Shown: positions 1 through 7,124, numbered from the stretch's first letter. The stretch: 12,444 bases of DNA from JANLTP01 sp031363055 (GCA_031363055.1 JANLTP010000001.1:1-12444), one strand, 5' to 3'. Numbers and translations are program-made. Notes: generated by a model not told the origin, from the sequence alone.

Positions 1-618
1 GTGCGAGGCGACCGGATTGTTGATCGTCAGTTTGGTCTCGGCCTCAAAGCCGTAGTCGGTTTCGCGCAGGCTGAAAAACTCCGGCGCGTTTTTTCCGAAC
101 TGACCAAACGCGCCGCGATGAACGAACGGGAAGTGAGCGGCGTCGAACGAGTTCTCCATCAGTCGCAAGGCGCCGGTTCGCCATCGATCATTGAACTGGT
201 GAATGCGTCGGTAGCGCGAATCATGATCTTCAGGAATGTCCAGAATCGGCCGCAAAGGCGTCTCGAGCGCGACCCAGATGAGGCCATATTTTTCCTGAGC
301 CGCGAACGCTGGCACGCGCGCGCCCTGCGGAATTAGAGTGTCCGGTTGCTGCGGTATCCGAACGCACTGGCCACTGACGTTGTACTCCCAGCCATGATAG
401 CCACACGCCAGATGTTCGCCCTGAACTTTGCCCTTGGACAATCTCGCGGTTCGATGGCAGCAGCGATCCTGCATCGCCGCCAGTGCGCCGGACGCGGTTT
501 TCCAGAGTACCAGCGACTCGCCAAGCAGGTGGAATGGCCTGGGGCCGTCGGCAAGCGCTGCGAGCGGTACCGTCGGATACCAGAATCGACGCAGTACCTT
601 CTGTTGAGTGACCAGCAC
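1..618 (-). CDS. Rieske [2Fe-2S] ring-hydroxylating oxygenase, alpha subunit (N-terminal 206 residues, truncated by window edge)
   Basis: Reading the minus strand from a GTG at 618 gives a Rieske oxygenase N-terminus. The [2Fe-2S] ligands are visible as C53-x-H55 and C72-x2-H75 (segments RCCHRTARL and CGYHGWEYN). Further on, ENSFDAAHFPFVH (about residues 149-161) supplies the Asp/His/His pattern of the mononuclear iron site that begins the catalytic domain. Enzymes of this family use electrons from a reductase to add oxygen to, or demethylate, aromatic or quaternary-amine substrates; the substrate here is unknown. The GTG start is chosen because MLVTQQKVLRRFWYP resembles family N-termini and the next in-frame Met (residue 49) lies inside the Rieske domain. 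No strong Shine-Dalgarno is visible. The gene starts 14 nt after the solute-binding protein stop, so the two are probably co-transcribed. The C-terminal half lies outside the window. No reductase or ferredoxin gene is present here. Confidence 0.93.
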   Translation of the reverse strand, partial: MLVTQQKVLRRFWYPTVPLAALADGPRPFHLLGESLVLWKTASGALAAMQDRCCHRTARLSKGKVQGEHLACGYHGWEYNVSGQCVRIPQQPDTLIPQGARVPAFAAQEKYGLIWVALETPLRPILDIPEDHDSRYRRIHQFNDRWRTGALRLMENSFDAAHFPFVHRGAFGQFGKNAPEFFSLRETDYGFEAETKLTINNPVASH

Positions 619-632
619 GGTTCGTACTCGGC

Positions 633-1616
633 TCAGGGCGTGATCTTCAAATCCTTCACGAACTGGGTGGTGAAGGCCTTCCTCCAATCGGTCTCGGCCT
701 TCAGCAAACCGGCCTTGACCATAAAGTCGTAGGTCTGCTTCCAGCGTGCTTCGGTCATGATGCCGGCGCCGGCCGTCGCGGCATCGCCACCATCAAACAC
801 CTTCAATTCCTTCATGCGACGAATCGCGAACGTGATCTGTTCGTCATCCATTTTCGGATTGTCTTTCTTGATGAGTTCGTTGGCAGCGGCCGGATCGGCG
901 AGATAAGACTTCCAACCTTCAATCGAGGCGCGAACGAAGCGGGCGACGACCGTCGGATTGTCAGTGACCAACTTTTGGGTGGTCACAATCGTTGTGCCAT
1001 AGGGCGGGTAGCCGTCATCGGCGAACAGGAAAAAATTGGCCTTGACACCTTGCTTCATCGCCTGGAAGGGCTCCGAGGACGGATAAGCTTGCCGGACCAG
1101 ATTGCGGTCCGCAAAGAACGGCTGCAGGTTGAAGGTATAGGCGCGTGCCTGTTCGTCCGTATAACCGTATTTGGACTTCAGCCAGGGCCACCACGTCGTG
1201 CGGCCGGAACTTGCCACCAGAATCGTCTTGTCCTTGAGTGCGCCTAGGCTCTTGACGTCGTCATGCGTCAGCATGCCTTGCAAATCTTTTTGAAATGAGG
1301 TGGCAACGGTCGTGGCCGGGAATCCTTTTTCGACCGCCGACAGAACCGCCAGGTCGTAACTCATGATGAAGTCTGCTTGTCCAGCCAACATCAACTGCAG
1401 GTTGTTGACCTGCGGGCCACCCATCTTGATGGTGACTTCGAGGCCATGTTTCTGATAGATGCCTTTGGCCATTGCTTGGTAAAAGCTGCCGTGTTCGGCC
1501 TGCGCATACCAGGACGTCATGAAGGTGACCTTGTCTTGCGCCCAACAATGCGTGACGCCCAAAGCTAGCGCGATTGAAATGATCGGACGAACAAAATTAG
1601 ATGAACGAAAGAACAT
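633..1616 (-). CDS. ABC transporter periplasmic substrate-binding protein, NMT1/SsuA/TauA-like
   Basis: The 327-residue protein has a signal peptide (residues 1-26, hydrophobic IISIALALGV, likely cleavage after CWA). A type-2 periplasmic-binding fold of the NMT1/THI5/SsuA group follows. Typical elements are TSWYAQAEHGSFYQAMAKG (35-53), GLEVTIKMGG (58-67), LMLAGQADF (75-83) and the hinge region with ILVASSGRTTWWPWL (132-146). Members bind pyrimidines, sulfonates, nitrate, taurine or aromatic acids and deliver them to an inner-membrane permease/ATPase pair. No such pair is in the window, so the partners must lie beyond the left edge or elsewhere. The open frame continues 69 codons upstream to 1823, but the start at 1616 is preferred: it has AGGAG 7 nt upstream and begins directly at the signal peptide, while the extension is Arg/Pro-rich and crosses a GC-rich palindromic repeat. 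It is first in an operon with the Rieske oxygenase. Confidence 0.92.
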   Translation of the reverse strand: MFFRSSNFVRPIISIALALGVTHCWAQDKVTFMTSWYAQAEHGSFYQAMAKGIYQKHGLEVTIKMGGPQVNNLQLMLAGQADFIMSYDLAVLSAVEKGFPATTVATSFQKDLQGMLTHDDVKSLGALKDKTILVASSGRTTWWPWLKSKYGYTDEQARAYTFNLQPFFADRNLVRQAYPSSEPFQAMKQGVKANFFLFADDGYPPYGTTIVTTQKLVTDNPTVVARFVRASIEGWKSYLADPAAANELIKKDNPKMDDEQITFAIRRMKELKVFDGGDAATAGAGIMTEARWKQTYDFMVKAGLLKAETDWRKAFTTQFVKDLKITP

Positions 1617-1620
1617 CAAG

Positions 1621-1685
1621 TCACTCCTGTGCTGAATCAATGATCGTTCGCCGACAGAAAGGCGGCGGCCAAAATTCAGCAGTGA
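1621..1685 (-). promoter_or_regulatory. Interrupted inverted repeat in the leader of the binding-protein gene
   Basis: On the minus strand TCACTGCTGAAT (1685-1674) can pair with ATTCAGC (1637-1631) and AGTGA (1625-1621), leaving a 5-nt bulge (ACAGG) and a 36-nt loop. All 12 base pairs are Watson-Crick. The 3' arm contains most of the Shine-Dalgarno, so in mRNA this could lower translation initiation. It could equally be a DNA operator dyad or chance. No T-run follows, so it is not a terminator. Confidence 0.4.
1624..1628 (-). promoter_or_regulatory. Shine-Dalgarno of the binding-protein gene, inside a leader hairpin
   Basis: AGGAG on the minus strand lies 7 nt before the ATG at 1616 and decides the start of the 327-residue protein. 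It overlaps the bulge and 3' arm of an inverted repeat (arms 1621-1637 and 1674-1685), so access to it may depend on leader folding. Confidence 0.75.
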
Positions 1686-1773
1686 CTGCTCCAGCCTGGA
1701 ATCGGGCGAACGCATCCGGACAGTGAACAGACTGAGACCAGTCGACTGCTTCCGGAGCAATGACCTGCGAGCG

Positions 1774-1814
1774 CCCCCAGGGCGGGGCTGCGCCCAACCC
1801 GCCCTCCGCGGGGG
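1774..1814. repeat. GC-rich imperfect palindrome, possible dispersed intergenic repeat
   Basis: Inner arms AGGGCGGG (1779-1786) and CCCGCCCT (1798-1805) are perfect complements around an 11-nt loop. Outer arms CCCCC (1774-1778) and GGGGG (1810-1814) extend the stem past a 4-nt bulge on the right side. It is markedly more GC-rich than its flanks and no T-tract follows on either side. From memory, similar GC-rich palindromic spacer sequences recur between genes in Burkholderiales; I cannot test copy number here. Confidence 0.5.
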
Positions 1815-2088
1815 TTCAAGCAAAGTGGCAGAGCCACATTTGCTTGAGAGCTCGTTTAGTTTTCACTCACACCGAAACGGCGGCTCGTTGCCAGCTTCTA
1901 CTCCTGCGGACAATCGAGCAAATCGCATGCCAAGTCGCGGCTGCACCAATGATGATTGCAGCGCACCGGTTCAGGGCGATGTCGGTTGGGTTGACCCAAA
2001 GCCAGCACACAGATCATCGGCGCGCCTGGAATCGTATCTCAGGGTTAATAATGGCCTTCTTCGGGGGATGCTACAATCTTCAAGTAAG

Positions 2089-2139
2089 TATATGAAATAT
2101 AACAAATAATTAGCACCTGGATATCATCTGTCAAGGTGC
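2089..2139. promoter_or_regulatory. Two short dyads in the AT-rich leader of the TTT operon (candidate operators)
   Basis: TATATGAAATATA (2089-2101) is a perfect 5-bp dyad around GAA and fits a T-N11-A pattern, the minimal LysR-type box. GCACCT (2113-2118) and AGGTGC (2134-2139) form a second 6-bp inverted repeat with a 15-nt spacer. Both lie within 75 nt of the tctC start, in a patch clearly AT-richer than its surroundings. No regulator gene is in the window, and dyads this short can occur by chance. Confidence 0.3.
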
Positions 2140-2151
2140 GATTTCACAATA

Positions 2152-2156
2152 CGGAG
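2152..2156 (+). promoter_or_regulatory. Ribosome-binding site of the TTT receptor gene
   Basis: CGGAG (GGAG at 2153-2156) lies 5 nt before the ATG at 2162 and supports that start rather than the internal Met at residue 20, which would leave a very short signal peptide. Confidence 0.65.
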
Positions 2157-2161
2157 TTTCA

Positions 2162-3184
2162 ATGGGTACAGTTAGCTTGCGTCCTCCGGGTCGCACGAGG
2201 AGCGTTTTGCGTGCTGCGATGTCGGTAGCACTGGTCTGCGTTGCCACTGCGGCGAGCGCCTGGGAACCTGCCAAGCCGGTCGAATTGATCGTGCCGGCCG
2301 GAACCGGCGGCGGCGCCGATCAGATGGCGCGATTCCTCCAGGGCGTCATCGCCAAAAATGGGTTGATGAAGCAGTCGCTGGTGGTCATCAACAAATCGGG
2401 CGGCGCCGGTGCCGAAGGCTTTCTGGATGTGAAGAACGCCAAGCCTGACGGTCACAAGTTGATCATCACCTTGTCGAATCTGTTCACCACGCCTTTGGCC
2501 ACCGGTGTGCCGTTCAGTTGGAAGGATTACACACCCTTGCAGATGCTCGCTCAGGACGAGTTTGTCCTTTGGGTCAATGCCGAATCGCCGATCAAGACCA
2601 CGGCGGACTTCGTCAGCGCCTTGAAGACGGGCACGCCTGGCCAATTGAAAATGGCCGGTACCGGCTCAAAACAGGAAGATCAGATCATTACGGCCGCGAT
2701 CGAAAAAACGGTCGGCCAGAAAATGACCTATGTACCGTTCAAGGGCGGCGGTGAAGTGGCCGTACAACTGGTCGGCAAACATGTGAACGTCACGGTCAAT
2801 AATCCGATCGAAGCGATTGGTCACTGGAAGTCCGGTGCGCTGCGCCCGTTGTGCGTGTTCAGCGGCTCGCTCATGCGTTATCCGGAAAAAATCACCAGCA
2901 GCCAATCCTGGCAGGAAATTCCGACCTGCAAGTCACAGTCCCTGGCGGTTGAATACGCCATGTTGCGAGGCATTCTGATGCCGCCGAAGGCCGCACCTGA
3001 ACAGGTCAGCTTTTATCTGGATCTGTTCAAGCGAGTGCGTGCGACGCCCGAGTGGCAAGACTTCGTCCAGAAGGGTGCCTATCGCGATATTGCCTTGACC
3101 GGTAAAGACTTCAATGTCTGGCTTGATCTTGCCGATAAAGAGCACAAAGCGCTGATGATCGAAGCGGGCTTTGTTGCCAAGTGA
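2162..3184 (+). CDS. tctC: Tripartite tricarboxylate transporter (TTT) periplasmic receptor, Bug/TctC family
   Basis: The 340-residue protein has a Sec signal peptide: basic residues at 11-17, hydrophobic core about 18-31, probable cleavage after ASA33. The mature part is typical of TctC/Bug receptors, with PVELIVPAGTGGGADQMAR near the mature N-terminus (39-57), VVINKSGGAGAEGFLDV (74-90), VPFKGGGEVAVQLVGKHV (191-208) and the late LMPPKAAPEQV segment (272-282). These proteins capture carboxylates or other small organic acids in the periplasm and hand them to the TctB/TctA membrane complex. The ligand cannot be inferred. It is the first gene of a three-gene operon, and its stop codon overlaps the start of the small membrane subunit. 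Length is ordinary for the family. Confidence 0.94.
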   Translation: MGTVSLRPPGRTRSVLRAAMSVALVCVATAASAWEPAKPVELIVPAGTGGGADQMARFLQGVIAKNGLMKQSLVVINKSGGAGAEGFLDVKNAKPDGHKLIITLSNLFTTPLATGVPFSWKDYTPLQMLAQDEFVLWVNAESPIKTTADFVSALKTGTPGQLKMAGTGSKQEDQIITAAIEKTVGQKMTYVPFKGGGEVAVQLVGKHVNVTVNNPIEAIGHWKSGALRPLCVFSGSLMRYPEKITSSQSWQEIPTCKSQSLAVEYAMLRGILMPPKAAPEQVSFYLDLFKRVRATPEWQDFVQKGAYRDIALTGKDFNVWLDLADKEHKALMIEAGFVAK

Positions 3185-3681
3185 GTGAAAACCCCCAGGG
3201 CTCCGGCCTGCGACAGCGCACGGTCGAAGTGGCGGTTGCCTTGTTGCTGGCTGCCATCGGCGGCATAGTCATCAAGGACAGCCTGAGGCTCGGCATGGGC
3301 TGGTCAAGCGACGGCCCGCAGTCCGGCTATTTCCCGTTTTACGTCGGTCTGGCGCTGCTGGTCTGCAGCGCGGTGGTGCTCTTGCAAACGCTGTCGCGCT
3401 GGTCGGCATCGTCGGCCCTGTTTGCAACCGCAACACAACTGGGTCTGGTCGCCCGCATGTTTGTACCGATCATGTTATTCGTGTTCGCGTTGCTCTACGT
3501 CGGTGTTTATGTGGCCGCAGCCCTCTACATTGCGAGCTTCATGCGCTGGCAGGGCAAGTTTCGACCGCTGCTGTGTATCGCCGTCGGTGTGTTGACGCCG
3601 TTACTGTTGTTCTGCCTTTTTGAGCTCTGGTTTCATGTGCCTCTGCCCAAAGGTCCGCTTGAAGAATGGTTTGGTTATTGA
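3181..3681 (+). CDS. tctB: TTT small integral membrane subunit, TctB family
   Basis: The 166-residue protein has about four hydrophobic segments (near 14-31, 50-69, 90-119 possibly as two, and 130-150). It also has the GYFPFYVG motif (49-56) and a C-terminal LPKGPLEEWFGY tail, both characteristic of TctB. TctB associates with the large TctA channel in the inner membrane; its exact role is not well defined. The GTG start overlaps the receptor stop as GTGA, which suggests translational coupling. Its own ribosome site is weak, consistent with coupling. Sequence conservation in TctB is generally low, so the call rests on size, topology and position between tctC and tctA. Confidence 0.9.
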   Translation: MSENPQGSGLRQRTVEVAVALLLAAIGGIVIKDSLRLGMGWSSDGPQSGYFPFYVGLALLVCSAVVLLQTLSRWSASSALFATATQLGLVARMFVPIMLFVFALLYVGVYVAAALYIASFMRWQGKFRPLLCIAVGVLTPLLLFCLFELWFHVPLPKGPLEEWFGY

Positions 3682-3685
3682 TGTA

Positions 3686-5188
3686 ATGGATGAAATCGCC
3701 AGCTTGATGCACGGCTTTTCGGTCGCGCTGACCTTGCCGAACATCGGCTACATGTTCATCGGCATTGTGCTGGGCGTACTAATCGGTGTACTCCCCGGTC
3801 TTGGTGGTGCCAACGGCGTGGCCATTCTGTTGCCGCTGACCTTCAGTATGCCGCCGACCTCGGCCATCATCATGTTGTCCTGCATCTACTGGGGCGCATT
3901 GTTTGGTGGTGCTATTACCTCGATCCTGTTCAATATCCCCGGCGAACCGTGGTCGGTCGCAACCACCTTCGACGGCTATCCGATGGCGCAGCAGGGCAAG
4001 GCCGGCGAAGCCCTGACGGCCGCCTTCACTTCGTCGTTTGTGGGTGCGCTGGTTGCGGTCATCATGATCACCTTCCTCGCGCCCCTGGTGGCCCGCTTCG
4101 CGCTGAAGTTCGGGCCGCCCGAGTTCTTTGCGGTGCAACTACTGACCTTCTGCAGCTTTGTCGGACTCAGCAAGGAGCCGCCGGTCAAAACCATCGCAGC
4201 GATGATGCTGGGTTTTGCGCTGGCCGCCGTCGGCCTCGATTCGGTGACCGGACAACTGCGCATGACGTTTGGTGAAACCGAGTTGCTGCAAGGCTTTGAT
4301 TTTCTGGTCGCCGTCATCGGCCTGTTCGGTATTGGTGAAATTCTGCTGACGATCGAAGAGGGTCTGGCCTTCAAGGGTGCCAATGGGCGGATCAATACCC
4401 GCGTGGTCCTGCAAACCTGGGCAAAGTTGCCGAGGTATTGGGCGACCTCGATTCGGTCATCATTGATCGGCTGCTGGATGGGGGTGACACCCGGTGGCGC
4501 GACGCCGGCGTCATTCATGGGCTACGGTATCGCCAAGCGCTTCTCGACGCATCCGGACGAATTCGGCAAGGGCAAAATCGAAGGGGTCATCGCACCGGAG
4601 ACGGCGGCACATGCGGCCGGTACCAGCGCGCTGTTGCCGATGTTGACGCTGGGCATTCCCGGCTCGCCGACCGCAGCGGTTTTGCTGGGTGGCCTGTTGA
4701 TCTGGGGCTTGCAGCCTGGTCCGATGTTATTCGTCGAGCAGAAGGACTTTGTGTGGGGACTGATCGCTTCGATGTACCTGGGCAATATCGTCGGGTTGAT
4801 CGTCGTGCTGACCACTGTGCCGTGGTGGGCGGCCATCCTGCGGGTGCCGTTTTCAATCATCGCACCGATCATCATTGTCATCTGCGCGGTCGGTGCGTTC
4901 ACCGTTCACAACAAGCTCTTCGATGTCGTCATGATGCTCGCCTTCGGTGTGCTCGGTTACCTGTTCAAGAAGCTCAAGTACCCGCTAGCGCCGCTGGTGC
5001 TGGCGCTGGTACTCGGTGACATGGCGGAGTCGAGCTTTCGACAATCCATGTTGCTCTCCGGCGGCTCGCTGTCGGTGTTCTGGGCCAACCCGCTGGTTGC
5101 CTCGATCAGTGCTGTCGCACTGCTGATGTTGCTCTCGCCTGTGCTTGGCAAGTTGTTCGGTGCCATGCGCACCGCGGGCCGCGCTTGA
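3686..5188 (+). CDS. tctA: TTT large integral membrane subunit, TctA family
   Basis: The 500-residue polytopic protein is strongly recognisable as TctA. It has GVLIGVLPGLG (30-40), ILFNIPGEPWSVATTFDGYP (80-99), GVTPGGATPASFMGYGIAKR (266-285) and GIPGSPTAAVLLGGLLIWG (323-341). The repeated PGLG/PGGAT and IPGE/IPGS motifs reflect the internal duplication of the family. It is the transport-catalysing subunit, driving uptake of receptor-delivered substrate with the ion gradient. The frame is open upstream to a TTG at 3620, but the ATG at 3686 matches the family N-terminus (MDEIASLMHGFSVAL) and lies 4 nt after the tctB stop. It converges with the reductase gene, with only 3 nt between stop codons. 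Confidence 0.95.
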   Translation: MDEIASLMHGFSVALTLPNIGYMFIGIVLGVLIGVLPGLGGANGVAILLPLTFSMPPTSAIIMLSCIYWGALFGGAITSILFNIPGEPWSVATTFDGYPMAQQGKAGEALTAAFTSSFVGALVAVIMITFLAPLVARFALKFGPPEFFAVQLLTFCSFVGLSKEPPVKTIAAMMLGFALAAVGLDSVTGQLRMTFGETELLQGFDFLVAVIGLFGIGEILLTIEEGLAFKGANGRINTRVVLQTWAKLPRYWATSIRSSLIGCWMGVTPGGATPASFMGYGIAKRFSTHPDEFGKGKIEGVIAPETAAHAAGTSALLPMLTLGIPGSPTAAVLLGGLLIWGLQPGPMLFVEQKDFVWGLIASMYLGNIVGLIVVLTTVPWWAAILRVPFSIIAPIIIVICAVGAFTVHNKLFDVVMMLAFGVLGYLFKKLKYPLAPLVLALVLGDMAESSFRQSMLLSGGSLSVFWANPLVASISAVALLMLLSPVLGKLFGAMRTAGRA

Positions 5189-5199
5189 TCATCAAGCGC
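5181..5199. terminator. 19-bp palindrome spanning both stop codons of convergent genes
   Basis: GCGCTTGATCATCAAGCGC is a perfect odd palindrome with 9-bp arms. As RNA it would form a 7-bp stem with a 5-nt loop on either strand. It contains the TGA of tctA (5186-5188) and, on the other strand, the TGA of the reductase (5192-5194). It lacks a U-tract, so bidirectional termination is plausible but unproven. The decamer TTGATCATCA is repeated at 5185 and 5202. Confidence 0.4.
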
Positions 5200-6196
5200 G
5201 ATTGATCATCAGCCGTGCGTCATGTTTGGCCAGCGATTGAGCCAGTAGCCGCGTCAGCGCGTAGACGGTCGCAATGGTTGGTGCCGGCGTGTCGGTAATC
5301 CCGGCCAGTTCCACGACACTTCCGACCAGCGCTTCCAGTTCGAGCGCCTTGCCGAGCTCGACGTCCTGCAACATGGAGGTCTTGTGCGCGCCGACTTTTT
5401 CGGCACCCTCGATACGTTTTTCCAGCGTAATCTTGAATTGCACCCCAATCTTTTCACCGATCGTCTGGGCCTCGCGCATCATGGCTCGTGCCACTTCCCG
5501 GCTAGGCTCGAAACGACAGATTTCCTCCAGTGTAGCGTGCGTCAGTGCCGACACCGGATTGAAGGTCAGATTGCCCCACAGCTTGACCCAGATTTCGTCG
5601 CGGATATTGCTCGATACCGGTGACTTGAAGCCGGCGTCGATCAGTGCCTTCGCCAGTGCCAGCACCCGCTCGGTTTTCTCTCCGGAAGGCTCGCCGAGCG
5701 TGAAGCGGTTACCCTCGATCACCTTGACGACACCGGGCGCAATCAGCTCGCAGGCCGGATACACCACACTACCGATGACGCGTTGCGGTCCGAGCATTTG
5801 CCATTGCGTGTCGTCAGGATCAACCGACTTCAGCCGGGTGTTTTCGAAAGCGCCGCCGTTTTTGTAGAAGTACCACCAGGGCAGGCCGTTCTGCAAGGTG
5901 ACAATGGCGGTTCGTTCGTGGCAAAGCCGAGCGACATCGGCGCTTACCGATGCCACCTGATGCGACTTCAGGGTCAGCAGCACGTAGTCATATTGGTCAG
6001 CCCCGGCCATGGCCTGCGCCTTGACCGAGCGTGCGGATTTTTCGGTGCCATCTTCTTCGATGAGTCTGATGCCCTGGGTCTGCAAAGCCTGCAGATTGGC
6101 ACCTCGTGCAATAAAGGTGACATCGGCGCCGGCCAGACTCAGACGCGCGCCCAGATATCCGCCGATCGCACCGGCGCCGACAATTGCAATGTTCAT
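5192..6196 (-). CDS. Ketopantoate reductase (PanE/ApbA)-family NADP-dependent dehydrogenase
   Basis: The 334-residue protein opens with a dinucleotide-binding Rossmann motif, IVGAGAIGG (5-13). Family landmarks follow: LKSHQ (76-80), TLQNG (100-104), the catalytic-Lys helix with VKLWGNLTFNPVSALT (204-219; K205 is the likely general acid) and the C-terminal SMLQDVELGKALELEAL (274-290). True PanE reduces 2-dehydropantoate to pantoate with NADPH for CoA synthesis. Here the gene is last in an operon of catabolic-looking genes, so I infer reduction of another 2-keto or 2-hydroxy acid; biosynthetic PanE is not excluded. The start codon overlaps the upstream FAH stop (ATGA) and has a strong AAGGAG, so the pair is translationally coupled. 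Confidence 0.88.
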   Translation of the reverse strand: MNIAIVGAGAIGGYLGARLSLAGADVTFIARGANLQALQTQGIRLIEEDGTEKSARSVKAQAMAGADQYDYVLLTLKSHQVASVSADVARLCHERTAIVTLQNGLPWWYFYKNGGAFENTRLKSVDPDDTQWQMLGPQRVIGSVVYPACELIAPGVVKVIEGNRFTLGEPSGEKTERVLALAKALIDAGFKSPVSSNIRDEIWVKLWGNLTFNPVSALTHATLEEICRFEPSREVARAMMREAQTIGEKIGVQFKITLEKRIEGAEKVGAHKTSMLQDVELGKALELEALVGSVVELAGITDTPAPTIATVYALTRLLAQSLAKHDARLMINRA

Positions 6197-7056
6197 AGCC
6201 CTCGCTCCTTAGAGGTCCAGGTTGCTGCTGGGCTAATGTCGGCTGCTTGATACATCACCATCGCGTCGTCCCTAACAACGGCCTCGCCCATACGGTTACT
6301 CAACACACCAATGCCGTCTATCTCGACCTCGACCAACGCGCCAGCCGTAAACGGGCCAGCGCCCAGCGACGTGCCACAACTGATGATGTCGCCGGCCCGC
6401 AAGGTGACATCGCGCGACAACAGGCTGACCAATTGGTTGGGTGAAAAGAACATGTCGGCGACCGGATAGTTCTGCCGCTCGCGGCCGTTGATGCGTGTGC
6501 GCACGATCAAGCGGCTGGCGTCCAGGCCGGTCGCAATGCAAGGGCCGATCGGCGTAAATCCATCGAAACTTTTGGCTCGAATCCATTGCTCGAACGACGA
6601 GTCGGCGCGCAGTTGATCGAGCGCGGTGACATCATTGACGCAGGTGTAGCCGAATATGTATTGCTCGGCCTCAGCCAGGGCGATGTTTCGTCCGTCGCGT
6701 CCAATGACGACACCGAGCTCGCCTTCATAAAGGATGCGTCCCGAATAACTGGTCGGTTTGGGCACTTGTGCGCCGGGCGCGTTGAAGCTATTGGCCGCCT
6801 TCAGAAAGTAGAGCGGCTCGGTCGGTGTGCTCCAGGCGTTTTTTTGCGCTGCCGCCTTGAAGTTGTTCCAGAGCGCAAACAATGTGCGCGGCACACACGG
6901 CGCTTGAAGCTCTACCTCGCTCAATAAAAGCTGCTGGCCGGTGGCGGCGTTCGCACCGAACATCTGGCCATTGCAGACCTGAATGCGATCGTCATCCAAG
7001 CGCCCGAATCCCGGCGAACCCGCATCTAAAAAGCTCACCCAACGTTCTTGTTTCAT
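6193..7056 (-). CDS. Fumarylacetoacetate hydrolase (FAH)-family hydrolase/hydratase
   Basis: The 287-residue protein carries the FAH C-terminal fold. The metal site is YEGELGVVIG (110-119; E111 and E113) plus D142 in the YTCVNDVTALDQ segment (137-148). KSFDGFTPIGP (162-172) and GTSLGAGP (228-235) are the other family signatures. Members hydrolyse acylpyruvates such as fumarylpyruvate, or hydrate or decarboxylate 2-keto-dienoates, late in aromatic or N-heterocycle breakdown; the exact reaction cannot be assigned. About 30 residues (257-287) extend beyond the usual end of the fold, with no recognised motif. The ribosome site is weak (GGGA 6 nt upstream), and a tnpB element begins just upstream of the start codon, separating this gene from the preceding hydroxylase gene. 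It overlaps the next gene by ATGA. Confidence 0.9.
   Translation of the reverse strand: MKQERWVSFLDAGSPGFGRLDDDRIQVCNGQMFGANAATGQQLLLSEVELQAPCVPRTLFALWNNFKAAAQKNAWSTPTEPLYFLKAANSFNAPGAQVPKPTSYSGRILYEGELGVVIGRDGRNIALAEAEQYIFGYTCVNDVTALDQLRADSSFEQWIRAKSFDGFTPIGPCIATGLDASRLIVRTRINGRERQNYPVADMFFSPNQLVSLLSRDVTLRAGDIISCGTSLGAGPFTAGALVEVEIDGIGVLSNRMGEAVVRDDAMVMYQAADISPAATWTSKERGL
6205..6210 (-). promoter_or_regulatory. Strong Shine-Dalgarno for the PanE-family gene inside the FAH gene
   Basis: AAGGAG on the minus strand sits 8 nt before the ATG at 6196, within the last codons of the FAH-family gene. It fixes the start and supports coupled translation of the two proteins. Confidence 0.75.
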
Positions 7057-7072
7057 CGAAAATCCCGAGAAA

Positions 7073-7092
7073 CCTCGGCCTTCAGGTCGGGG
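7073..7092 (+). repeat. Subterminal hairpin of the left end
   Basis: CCTCGGCC and GGTCGGGG flank a TTCA loop, giving an 8-bp stem with two G-T pairs about 16 nt inside the inferred left boundary. This is the usual placement of the imperfect palindrome recognised by Y1 transposases. The sequence after the loop is repeated at the right end. Confidence 0.5.
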
Positions 7093-7102
7093 AGGTAGAG
7101 GG

Positions 7103-7124
7103 CGCTCGCGAAGCGAGCGGTTTT
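7103..7124 (+). terminator. GC-rich hairpin followed by TTTT, between left end and tnpB
   Basis: CGCTCGC-GAA-GCGAGCG (7103-7119) is a perfect 7-bp stem, followed by GTTTT. It has the form of a weak rho-independent terminator reading rightward. It could insulate tnpB from transcription entering antisense to the FAH gene, or be a second structural hairpin of the left end. Confidence 0.4.

Larger units (their letters stand above)
1617..2161. other. 545-bp divergent intergenic region
   Basis: This spacer separates the minus-strand binding-protein operon from the plus-strand TTT operon and should hold both promoters. It contains the leader hairpin near 1621-1685, a GC-rich palindromic repeat at 1774-1814, and an AT-rich stretch at about 2083-2112 just before the TTT genes. 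Short open frames cross it, but none has a convincing ribosome site or recognisable protein. I could not identify a good -35/-10 pair for either operon. Confidence 0.7.

Noticed and set aside
1617..1823. 69-codon upstream extension of the binding-protein frame
   Set aside because: It is Arg/Pro-rich, crosses the palindromic repeat, and would bury the signal peptide; the ATG at 1616 has AGGAG at good spacing.
2049..2077. Sigma-70 promoter using TACAAT at 2072-2077
   Set aside because: No acceptable -35 hexamer lies 16-18 bp upstream, so I did not annotate a promoter there.
1723..2109. Plus-strand small open frames in the 545-bp spacer
   Set aside because: There is no ribosome site, no family resemblance, and overlapping alternatives exist in two frames; treated as non-coding.
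3620..3685. TTG start for tctA overlapping tctB
   Set aside because: The extra residues are the shifted-frame reading of the tctB C-terminus; the family N-terminus begins at the ATG at 3686.
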